DNA from: Alkaliphilus peptidifermentans DSM 18978
GTDB lineage: Bacteria; Bacillota; Clostridia; Peptostreptococcales; Natronincolaceae
DNA: 51,936 nt
Direction: 5' to 3'
Assembly (NCBI RefSeq): GCF_900101495.1
Contig: NZ_FMUS01000002.1
Location: 199,553 to 251,488, forward strand
Shown here: one piece after another, positions 33,125 to 40,913 of the stretch
How positions within the stretch are numbered: position 1 is the stretch's first letter
How the letters are laid out: each line of letters opens with the position of its first letter
Notes under the pieces: model-generated
Database searches by the model: none
Told to the model about the DNA's origin: nothing
Seen by the model: the letters and a program-made list of their open reading frames with translations, nothing else
Made by a program: the position numbers and the translations under genes

Positions 33125-34744
33125 TTATTTCATATACTTTTTTTCTCCGCCTACATATGTTGCCTTAATCTTTATATCCTTAAGCTCTATAGGTAATATT
33201 TCTTTTATATCCCTGTCAATTACTATAAAATCTGCTAAATATCCAGTTTTTATTTTTCCTTTAAGGTTTTCCTCAAAGGTTGCGTAGCTGCTACCAACAG
33301 TATAGATTTCTATAGCTTCATCTACAGATAAGCACTCTTCTGGATACCACCCGCCTTCAGGTTTAGACTCCATATCCATTCGTGTTACAGCAGCATATAT
33401 ACCTAAAAATGGATTGAAGGATTCAATGGGACAATCAGATCCACCTGCAGCCACAACACCTTTCTCCAGCATAGTTTTCCAATTGTAGCTATCCCTTGCC
33501 CTCTTGTCACCTATCCTAGCCGGTACCATTTTCATATCTGTCATTAAGAAGCTGGGTTGAATATCAGCTATAACATTTAGCTCCTTCATCTTGTCAATAA
33601 TTTTCTTATTGGTAATTTGACAATGTATTAATCTTGAACGATGATTCTTTTCTCCATTTCCAAAGAATTTATCAAATATTTCTAATAGCTGGTTCATTGC
33701 CCCATCACCAATTGCATGTACTGCCAGCTGCAAACCATTATCTGCTGCTAACCTTAATAGAGCTTCTAATTTATTATTATCATAAATAAGTATTCCACGG
33801 TTCTCTTCATCTCCCTCGTATGGTTCTTCCAATGCAGCAGTTTTTCCACCTAAAGAACCATCTGCCAATACCTTTAAAGGACCATATTTTAAATAACTAT
33901 TTCCCATTCCTGTATGAATGTTAAGGTCTGAAAACTCCTTAAGCTCTTCTATTGTTAAGAGCATTTGAAGATTTATTCGTAAGTCAAGGTCACCCTCCTC
34001 ATATAGCTCTTTATAAGCCTTTAGGACCTTTTTGTAGCTACCTACATGTTTAAAATCATCAGTCTGAATTGATGTCAAACCCACCATCAAGGCATCATTT
34101 ATTCCGGATTTTATTAGTTGTTTAATCTGTTCAACATCCTGCGGCATTGGAATCATATTGTATGGTAACAGCAAGGCATTTTCCCTTAATATACCTGTAG
34201 CTTCTCCACTTGCATCACGATCAATCTTCCCACCATCAGGGTCCTTAGTTTCTGAGTTTATATTTGCTAACTCCAGTGCTTTACTATTTACAGCTGCAAT
34301 ATGATAGCACGCTCTAGATAAAAATATTGGTCTATCACTACATATTTCATCCAAAAACTCTCTTGTGGGATACCTTCTATCATTGAAATTTTCGTCATTC
34401 CAGCCATGCCCTACAATCCATTCACCAAAAAACTGTTCCTCACTATCCAAATAGGATAGTATTGCTTCTCGTAAATCTTCCAAGGATTTGCAGCCTCGTA
34501 AATCAACTTTTTTTGTTGATAAAGCATAGCTGATCAAATGCATATGACTATCATTCATACCTGGAAGTATTGTTTGATTATTTAAATCCACAATTTCGGT
34601 ATTTTCATCTGCTAAGGCCATGATTTCTTCATTGGTTCCTACCTTATTGAAAACATCTCCCTCCACCAAGAAGGCTTCAGCTGATGGCTTTTCTTTACTC
34701 ATTGTTATAACTTTTCCATTAATAAATATAGTTTTTCTGTCCAC
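33125..34744 (-). CDS. Amidohydrolase, YtcJ type
   Basis: A 539-residue metal-dependent hydrolase of the amidohydrolase superfamily (amidohydrolase_3). The first metal motif is DSHMHLI (about 66-71); later parts include LAVHAIGDGAMNQ, RLIHCQ, the AAGGSDCPIES aspartate near the active site, and a small beta-domain formed from both ends. YtcJ-like proteins act on N-acyl or imide bonds of unknown natural substrates. The start is GTG with GGAGGG upstream. It is a single-gene unit on the minus strand. Confidence 0.88.
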   Translation of the reverse strand: MDRKTIFINGKVITMSKEKPSAEAFLVEGDVFNKVGTNEEIMALADENTEIVDLNNQTILPGMNDSHMHLISYALSTKKVDLRGCKSLEDLREAILSYLDSEEQFFGEWIVGHGWNDENFNDRRYPTREFLDEICSDRPIFLSRACYHIAAVNSKALELANINSETKDPDGGKIDRDASGEATGILRENALLLPYNMIPMPQDVEQIKQLIKSGINDALMVGLTSIQTDDFKHVGSYKKVLKAYKELYEEGDLDLRINLQMLLTIEELKEFSDLNIHTGMGNSYLKYGPLKVLADGSLGGKTAALEEPYEGDEENRGILIYDNNKLEALLRLAADNGLQLAVHAIGDGAMNQLLEIFDKFFGNGEKNHRSRLIHCQITNKKIIDKMKELNVIADIQPSFLMTDMKMVPARIGDKRARDSYNWKTMLEKGVVAAGGSDCPIESFNPFLGIYAAVTRMDMESKPEGGWYPEECLSVDEAIEIYTVGSSYATFEENLKGKIKTGYLADFIVIDRDIKEILPIELKDIKIKATYVGGEKKYMK

Positions 34745-34890
34745 TTAAATCCCTCCAATTATTACTAATACCATAATACTAACATACTTTATTGTTCATT
34801 TGAATAATTAACATATTTTGTAGAATACTTTTCTTTATGATATATTTAATATACTCGTATACATAAGCTTATTTAAAGGAGGGAATTAAA

Positions 34891-35364
34891 ATGAAGAGTA
34901 TAGTTGTAAATATGTTAAAGGATAGGGGCGTTACCCTAGAGGATATGGCAGAGCTGGTTTTTGAGTTGCAGAAAAAATATCTACCCGTCACCATGGCTGC
35001 TTGCCTATATAATATTGAAAAGGTCCTGGACAAGAGGGAAGTTCAAAATGCAATCTTAACGGGTATTCAATTGGATAAGCTGGCAGAAGCAGAGCTTATA
35101 GAAGAGCCATTATTAAATATGCTAAAAAATGATGATTCACTCTATGGTATCGATGAAATTTTAGCCTTGAGTATTACAAATATTTATGGCTCTATAGGAT
35201 TCACAAACTTTGGCTATTTGGATAAAGTAAAGCCTGGTATCATAGGCTCTATAGATAAAAAACAGGAGGGTCAGGTAAATACCTTTCTAGATGACTTAAT
35301 TGCTGGAATTGTTGCCGCAGCCTGTTCAAGGATGGCCCATTCAGAAGATCCACATCAAGAGTAG
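34891..35364 (+). CDS. pgpA: Phosphatidylglycerophosphatase A family protein
   Basis: A 157-residue helical protein of the PgpA/YutG family of Firmicutes, which is linked to dephosphorylation of phosphatidylglycerol phosphate in phospholipid synthesis. Typical family segments are RGVTLEDMAELVFELQKKY near the start, KREVQNAILTGIQLDKLAE in the middle, and YGIDEILALSITNIYGSIG, FTNFGYLDK and NTFLDDLIAGIVAAACSRMAH in the C-terminal half. The start ATG has GGAGGG upstream. It is a single-gene unit ending at a terminator. Confidence 0.88.
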   Translation: MKSIVVNMLKDRGVTLEDMAELVFELQKKYLPVTMAACLYNIEKVLDKREVQNAILTGIQLDKLAEAELIEEPLLNMLKNDDSLYGIDEILALSITNIYGSIGFTNFGYLDKVKPGIIGSIDKKQEGQVNTFLDDLIAGIVAAACSRMAHSEDPHQE

Positions 35365-35406
35365 AATTTTCTATTGAATTAATTGAATAAAGTTTTTAAA
35401 TAAAGG

Positions 35407-35435
35407 TAAAGTCCTATCTAGGGCTTTATTTTTTT
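35407..35435 (+). terminator. Terminator after pgpA
   Basis: The stem TAAAGTCCT with AGGGCTTTA (one G-U pair), loop ATCT, is followed by TTTTTTT. Confidence 0.85.
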
Positions 35436-35464
35436 ACATAAAACCTTAACTATTATCAATACTA
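35435..35464 (+). promoter_or_regulatory. Possible sigma-G-type promoter of the germination operon
   Basis: TACATA at 35435-35440 and AATACTA at 35458-35464 are separated by 17 bases and are each one mismatch from forespore sigma-G boxes as I remember them. Forespore expression is expected for GerA-type operons. Weak evidence by eye. Confidence 0.3.
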
Positions 35465-35495
35465 TTAGTAGGTCTATTTAAAAGAGGTGGTTGTT

Positions 35496-37028
35496 ATGAA
35501 GCAAAAGGAACCTTCTACAGACAGCAAAGAAATACTAAGTAAACTAAATTTAGAAAACTTATACATAGATGCAAGCCTTCAATATAACATCGATCATCTG
35601 AAAATTATTCTAGAAGGCTGTACTGATGTTGTTTATAGGGAAATAACTTTGTCTAGAGCTGATACACAACTGAAATGCCTTCTGCTCTTTACCGATGGAT
35701 TAGTTGATTCTTTAAATATTAATGAAAATATAATTAAACCCTTGAATAGTATTTATAAATTCAACGTTGCTCCTTTTTGTGATGAAAAAATTACATTAGA
35801 GAGTATAACTGATTATATTAATATTAATGAATTTGAAAAAATTAAAAACTATAAAGAAATTATAGATGGAATCTTTTCTGGTGATACTGTTTTAATGCTT
35901 CAGGGTTTTAATGAGGCGTTAATGTTGAATACAAAAGGCTGGGAGGCCCGAAGTCTTGAAGAACCAGCTGCTGAAAGTCTAATTAGAGGCCCACGGGAGG
36001 GATTTACGGAAAGTTTTCGTACCAACACTGGCTTAATCCGAAGAAAATTGAAGGACCCTAAGCTAAAAATTAAAGAGCTGACTATTGGAAGCAGGACTAA
36101 TACTTCAGTTGGAGTTCTTTATATGGAGGATATTGTTAATAAAGATGCTTTAGATGAAGTTATTCAAAAGCTTCAAGAAATAAAAATTGACGGTATTTTT
36201 GAAAGTGGGTATCTAGAGCAGTTCCTTGAGAATAACACTTACTCACCCTTCCCTCAATTACAGGTTACAGAGCGCCCCGACAAGGTCTGTGGTAATCTGT
36301 TGGAGGGAAGGATTGCTATCTTGACAGATGGAGCCCCGCAGGCATTAATTTTACCAATAAGCTTTTTTCAGCTATTTCAGTCACCAGAGGACTATAATGA
36401 AAGATATATGTTTGGTAATTTGACTAGATGGTTACGGTATATTGGTTTTTTTATTGCCACCTCTTTTCCATCAATATATGTGGCATTAATCTCCTTCCAT
36501 CAGGAAATGATACCAGCAGACTTAATGCTGGATTTGGCTAAAACAAGGACACAGGTCCCCTTTCCACCTGTTGTTGAAGCAATTTTGATGGAACTAACAA
36601 TAGAATTCCTTAGGGAGGCTAGTGCCAGACTTCCCAGAACAATCGGCCAGACCATAGGTATTGTTGGAGCAATAGTTATTGGAGATGCAGCTGTTAGGGC
36701 TAATCTTGCCAGCCCAGCGATGGTTATTGTCGTAGCCATAACTGCAATAGGCAGCTATGTAATGCCCCACTATAGCACCACCTATCCACTAAGGTCAATA
36801 CGCTTTCCAATGATTTTTATGGCTGCTACCTTTGGAGCCTTTGGAATTATCGTTACCTGGATATGGATTATTATTCATTTATGCTCTTTAGATTCCTTAG
36901 GTTATCCATATTTGTCTCCACTGGCACCATTAAACGATGATTTACTTAATGATGTGCTTATAAGAAGACCCCTATGGAAAATAAGACGACGTCCAAAAAC
37001 ATCTAACAAAAATTCCTATAGATGGTAG
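35496..37028 (+). CDS. Spore germination receptor A subunit (GerA/GerKA family)
   Basis: A subunit of a GerA-type germinant receptor in the inner spore membrane. The N-terminal hydrophilic domain (about 1-250) contains the GPREGFTESFRTNTGLIRRKL signature and LKIKELTIGSRT, followed by membrane segments with the TDGAPQALILP and ARLPRTIGQTIGIVGAIVIGDAAV motifs typical of the family. The start is ATG 35496 with AGAGGTGG upstream; the GTG three codons earlier is within that site. Length is 510. It is the first gene of the operon A-B-B'-C; the next gene starts nine bases after its stop. Confidence 0.95.
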   Translation: MKQKEPSTDSKEILSKLNLENLYIDASLQYNIDHLKIILEGCTDVVYREITLSRADTQLKCLLLFTDGLVDSLNINENIIKPLNSIYKFNVAPFCDEKITLESITDYININEFEKIKNYKEIIDGIFSGDTVLMLQGFNEALMLNTKGWEARSLEEPAAESLIRGPREGFTESFRTNTGLIRRKLKDPKLKIKELTIGSRTNTSVGVLYMEDIVNKDALDEVIQKLQEIKIDGIFESGYLEQFLENNTYSPFPQLQVTERPDKVCGNLLEGRIAILTDGAPQALILPISFFQLFQSPEDYNERYMFGNLTRWLRYIGFFIATSFPSIYVALISFHQEMIPADLMLDLAKTRTQVPFPPVVEAILMELTIEFLREASARLPRTIGQTIGIVGAIVIGDAAVRANLASPAMVIVVAITAIGSYVMPHYSTTYPLRSIRFPMIFMAATFGAFGIIVTWIWIIIHLCSLDSLGYPYLSPLAPLNDDLLNDVLIRRPLWKIRRRPKTSNKNSYRW

Positions 37029-37037
37029 GTGCTATAT

Positions 37038-38132
37038 TTGTATCAAAAAAACTATAATGGGGAAATTACTTCTATACAAGCCTATATTATGATAATTAGT
37101 ATTATGATTGGTAGTGGCATTCTTGGTCTTGCCAGAGAAGTTGCCGAGATATCTCAACAGGATGCATGGATATCGGTATTAGTAAACGGTATATTTGTAA
37201 GTATCATTATGAGTATTATAGTCTTTACCATAAGAAATTTTCCCGGGCATAATTTTTTTCAGTACACATCAATTTTGTTAAGTAAGCCAATAGCCTATAT
37301 TATTACAGTAATATATATTATATATATTGCTATATTCAGCGGAATTAGCATACGCTTTTTAGTAGAAATGATATCTACATGGTTTCTTCCAAAAACACCT
37401 ATATTTGTAGTAAGCCTTATTATAGTTATTACTACTGTCTATATGACTATGCATGGTTTGACAACTCTGGCACGATTTAATGAAGTAATTATAATAATGC
37501 TAATTCCCTTTACTCTGTTGGTTTTAGTGGGGCTTCCTGAAATGGAATTTATTAATTTACGACCTATTGGCGGCAGTGGAATAAAATCCATAATGCTGGG
37601 TGTGCCTCCTACTTTTTATGCCTTTAGTGGTTTTGAATCCATACAAATTTATTATCCATATATATCCAACAAACAAAAGCCCTTTTTGAAATATTCTGTT
37701 CTTTCCATTTTTCTTGTTACTTTTATATATACTATTACTGTGTTATCTCAAATTGCTTTATTTGGAGTACAGGGGTTAGAGAGAGTTTTATACCCATCAA
37801 TTAATTATTTAGGTGCTGTAGATTTTCCATTAATTGAACGTATGGAAATTTTCTTTACTATATTCTGGATATTTACTGTTTTTTCTACTATTGGGTTAAT
37901 GTATTTTTCTGGATGTATTCTACTTCAAAATGTTTTTACCACAAAGAACACTCGTTTTTTTTCTTTTTTGTTGGCACCAATAGTATTTTTTTCATCTTTG
38001 TATCCTAAAAATACTGCTCAAGTTGTGGATATTGGTGATATAGATGGTAAAATCGTTATTTTTTTAGGATTTGCCTTACCGATTTTATTATTTATAAGCT
38101 TTTTAATTAGAAAAAAGGTGGGTAAGCTATAG
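37038..38132 (+). CDS. Spore germination receptor B subunit (GerAB/GerKB permease), first copy
   Basis: A ten-helix protein of the APC-type GerAB/ArcD/ProY family, the germinant-binding subunit of the receptor. It has the family's N-terminal ITSIQAYIMIISIMIGSGILGL helix, MHGLTTLARFNEV, and RPIGGSGIKSIM. The start is TTG 37038 (MYQKNYNGEIT) with AGGTG six bases upstream. Length is 364. The gene is followed by a second copy, about 86% identical in protein, after 71 bases. Confidence 0.93.
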   Translation: MYQKNYNGEITSIQAYIMIISIMIGSGILGLAREVAEISQQDAWISVLVNGIFVSIIMSIIVFTIRNFPGHNFFQYTSILLSKPIAYIITVIYIIYIAIFSGISIRFLVEMISTWFLPKTPIFVVSLIIVITTVYMTMHGLTTLARFNEVIIIMLIPFTLLVLVGLPEMEFINLRPIGGSGIKSIMLGVPPTFYAFSGFESIQIYYPYISNKQKPFLKYSVLSIFLVTFIYTITVLSQIALFGVQGLERVLYPSINYLGAVDFPLIERMEIFFTIFWIFTVFSTIGLMYFSGCILLQNVFTTKNTRFFSFLLAPIVFFSSLYPKNTAQVVDIGDIDGKIVIFLGFALPILLFISFLIRKKVGKL

Positions 38133-38203
38133 AAATGCTGCACGTTGGTTTATATGAAGACACCTATAAATATCGGAAAAATATATAGAGGTAGGTGCTA
38201 TAT

Positions 38204-39298
38204 TTGTATCAAAGAAACTATAATGGAGAAATAACTTCTACACAAGCCTATATTATGATAGTTAGTATTATGATTGGTACTGGAATTCTTGGTCTTTCAA
38301 GAGCAGTTGCCGAGATATCTCAGCAGGATGCATGGATATCTGTATTAATAAACGGTATATTTGTAAGTATAATTATGGCTATTATAGTCTTTACCATAAG
38401 AAATTTTCCCGGACAAAATTTTCTTCAGTACACATCAATTTTGCTAAGTAAGCCCATAGCCTATATTATTACTTCAATACATATTATATATCTCGTTATT
38501 TTCAGCGCAACTGCCACACGTTTTTTAACAGAAATGATATCTACATGGTTTCTTCCAAAAACACCTATATTTGTAGTAAGCCTCATTATAGTTATTACTA
38601 CTGTCTATATGACTATGCATGGTTTGACAACTCTGGCACGATTTAATGAAGTAATTGTATTTATGCTAATTCCCTTTACTATGTTGGTTTTTGTGGGGCT
38701 TCCTGAAATGGAATTTATTAATTTACGACCAATTGGCGGTAGTGGAATAAAATCCATAATGCTTGGTGCTATTCCTTCCTTTTACGCCTTTGGTGGTTTT
38801 GAATCAATACTTGTTTATTATCCATATATATCCAATAAACAAAAGCCCATTATAAAGTATTCTGTTCTTTCCATTTTACTTGTTACTTTTATATATACTA
38901 TTACTGTAATATCTCAAATTGCTTTATTTGGAGTACAGGGGTTAGAGAGAGTATTATACCCATCAATTAATTATTTAAGTGCTGTTGATTTTATATTAAT
39001 TGAACGTATGGAAATTTTCTTTACTATATTCTGGATATTTACTGTTTTTTCCACTGTTTCTTTAATGTATTTAGCGGGATGTATTTTGCTTCAAAATGTT
39101 TTTACTACTAAAAACACTCGCTTTTTTACTTTTTTATTGGCACCAATAGTACTTTTTTTATCTATGTACCCTAAAAATACTGTTGAGGTTGTAAGTATTG
39201 GCGACATGGTTGGTAAAGCTGTTATCTTTGTAGGATTTGGCTTACCAATAATATTATTTATAAGCTTTTTAATTAGAAAAAAGGTGGGGAAGCTATGA
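38204..39298 (+). CDS. Spore germination receptor B subunit, second (duplicate) copy
   Basis: A tandem paralogue of the preceding gene with the same length, the same TTG start and the same ribosome-site context (GGTAGGTGCTATATTTG). By my count about 52 of 367 positions differ. Long blocks are identical (for example LLSKPIAYIIT and FLPKTPIFVVSLIIVITTVY), while differences cluster in other membrane segments, such as IAIFSGISIRFLVEM against LVIFSATATRFLTEM. It ends by overlapping the C-subunit gene by four bases, so in the operon it is the copy translationally coupled to C. A different germinant specificity is inferred. Confidence 0.93.
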   Translation: MYQRNYNGEITSTQAYIMIVSIMIGTGILGLSRAVAEISQQDAWISVLINGIFVSIIMAIIVFTIRNFPGQNFLQYTSILLSKPIAYIITSIHIIYLVIFSATATRFLTEMISTWFLPKTPIFVVSLIIVITTVYMTMHGLTTLARFNEVIVFMLIPFTMLVFVGLPEMEFINLRPIGGSGIKSIMLGAIPSFYAFGGFESILVYYPYISNKQKPIIKYSVLSILLVTFIYTITVISQIALFGVQGLERVLYPSINYLSAVDFILIERMEIFFTIFWIFTVFSTVSLMYLAGCILLQNVFTTKNTRFFTFLLAPIVLFLSMYPKNTVEVVSIGDMVGKAVIFVGFGLPIILFISFLIRKKVGKL

Positions 39299-40401
39299 AA
39301 AAAATACTAAAGCTTACTATTATTTTTTTAATGCTTATACTTTTTACCTCCTGCTGGGATTCTAGAGATTTGGAGGAATTATTACTAGTTTATGGTATAG
39401 GCTTTGATATCAATGAAAATAATCCGGAAGAATACGTGATAACCATTGGTTTTCCAACTATAATAGAGGATGCTCCAGAAAGCAAGCATGAGTTTTCAGT
39501 AATTGCTCCCTCCTTCGGTAGTGGGAAAACTCAATTACAAAATGTTGTATACCGTGAAATTTCCTATGGTAATGTTAGAATAATTGTTTTCAGTGAGGAT
39601 GTTGCACGCCTTGGAATTTACCCCCACGTTGATGCAATGCTGAGGGAACCAATTTTCAATGGTACAACGAGATTTGCAGTGGTTAACACCCGAGCAGAAG
39701 AACTGCTTAAGCTAAAGCCCCCGGTTGCATTACTTGTAAGCACATTTATTTATGATTCTATTGAGCAGGGACATCGTACTACTACTGTTCCCTTTACTAC
39801 ATTAAGGAATTTTAATAATGAGTTATTCAACGATGGTATTGAGCCTTCTATACCCTATGTATGCCTAGGTGAAAAAGATTTTGAGCTAAAGGTAGAATGT
39901 ATAGCTCTATTTAAAGGGGATCGTATGGTGCACCTATTGAAAGGCGAAAATAGCACAGCCTTTATGCTTTTAAAGGGAGAGATCAATGAAGGATTCATTC
40001 ATGCCTCATATGAAAATGAAGATAAGGAAGAACATATATCGATAGTATTAAAGGGTGGAACCTCAAAAATTAAAACAAGAGTTGAAGGTTCTAGGCTTTA
40101 TATTGATCAAGAAATTAAAATTAACAGTTCTCTGGCTGAATACACTGGCAAGGAGACTGTTTTCGATGAAGCTATAATAAAAAAACTAGAATCAATAGTA
40201 ACTGAGTATTATAAAGATGTTATGCAGGAAACCTTAAGTATTCTACAGGAGCTAGAATGCGATAACATTGGATACGGTAGATATGTTAAGGCTAATCACC
40301 CAGATATTTTTAATGCAGAGACTTGGAATGAGGATTTTGCTGAAGCAATTATTACAGCACACCCAACAGTTAGTATAAGGAGTGTTGGTGTATCCCATTA
40401 A
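39295..40401 (+). CDS. Spore germination lipoprotein, Ger(x)C family
   Basis: C subunit of the GerA-type receptor, a lipoprotein. Signal peptide 1-19 has lipobox LFTSC, and the mature part starts WDSRDLEELLLVYGIGFD, the classic Ger(x)C opening. Further family marks are YREISYGNVRIIVFSED and the C-terminal GYGRYVKANHPDIFNAETWNEDF. Length is 368. It overlaps the second permease by four bases and the operon ends in a strong bidirectional terminator. Confidence 0.94.
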   Translation: MKKILKLTIIFLMLILFTSCWDSRDLEELLLVYGIGFDINENNPEEYVITIGFPTIIEDAPESKHEFSVIAPSFGSGKTQLQNVVYREISYGNVRIIVFSEDVARLGIYPHVDAMLREPIFNGTTRFAVVNTRAEELLKLKPPVALLVSTFIYDSIEQGHRTTTVPFTTLRNFNNELFNDGIEPSIPYVCLGEKDFELKVECIALFKGDRMVHLLKGENSTAFMLLKGEINEGFIHASYENEDKEEHISIVLKGGTSKIKTRVEGSRLYIDQEIKINSSLAEYTGKETVFDEAIIKKLESIVTEYYKDVMQETLSILQELECDNIGYGRYVKANHPDIFNAETWNEDFAEAIITAHPTVSIRSVGVSH

Positions 40402-40444
40402 AATTATAAAAAGCAGGCGAAGGATTGCCTGCTTTTTATAATTT
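40401..40444. terminator. Strong bidirectional terminator after the germination operon
   Basis: Perfect 18-base arms (AAATTATAAAAAGCAGGC and its complement) with an eight-base loop; T-runs form in both directions. It serves the germination operon (plus) and the cupin gene (minus). Confidence 0.93.
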
Positions 40445-40792
40445 CTAGAATTGTGGCTTAACAACTATTAATAACATTTTAAAGGCTTCAGTAGCTTCAA
40501 GACCATGGGGAATATTTGCAGGCATTACTACTGTTTCTCCCTTTTTAGCGCTAATCTTCTTTTCTCCAATTGTTATTTCTGCTGTTCCATCCATCACATA
40601 TGCTAATGCATCTCCTGGAGATGAGTGGGAGCTGATGGCTTCACCCTTATCAAAAGCAAATAGCGTAATGCTTAAGTCATCTCGTTGTGTTATGGTTCTA
40701 CTAATAACCTGTCCATCTTGATACTCTACTAACCCTGCCATCTGTACGGCCTCTGAAAAGGGCATGTTTTTTATTAATTGAATCCCTTCCAT
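40445..40792 (-). CDS. Cupin-domain protein
   Basis: A 115-residue single-domain cupin. The conserved motif 1 region is SHSSPGDALAYVMDGTAEITIGE, and motif 2 is GETVVMPANIPHGLEATEAF, so a metal could be bound by His and other side chains. Small cupins of this type are common in anaerobes; the ligand is unknown. The start ATG has AAGGAGG upstream. Confidence 0.9.
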   Translation of the reverse strand: MEGIQLIKNMPFSEAVQMAGLVEYQDGQVISRTITQRDDLSITLFAFDKGEAISSHSSPGDALAYVMDGTAEITIGEKKISAKKGETVVMPANIPHGLEATEAFKMLLIVVKPQF

Positions 40793-40869
40793 GCAATAAA
40801 CCTCCTTATTTATTTATATTATATTATTATCTTAAATGATATATTGTATTAAATATGTGATTTAAATCA

Positions 40870-40892
40870 AAAAGTCCACTTTTCAATGGACA
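40870..40892 (-). terminator. Short terminator after the sensor kinase gene
   Basis: The stem GTCCA with TGGAC and an eight-base loop is followed by TTTTT on the minus strand, 22 bases after the kinase stop. The stem is short, so it is moderately supported. Confidence 0.5.
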
Positions 40893-40913
40893 TTTCTGGA
40901 ATAAGTGTAAAAT

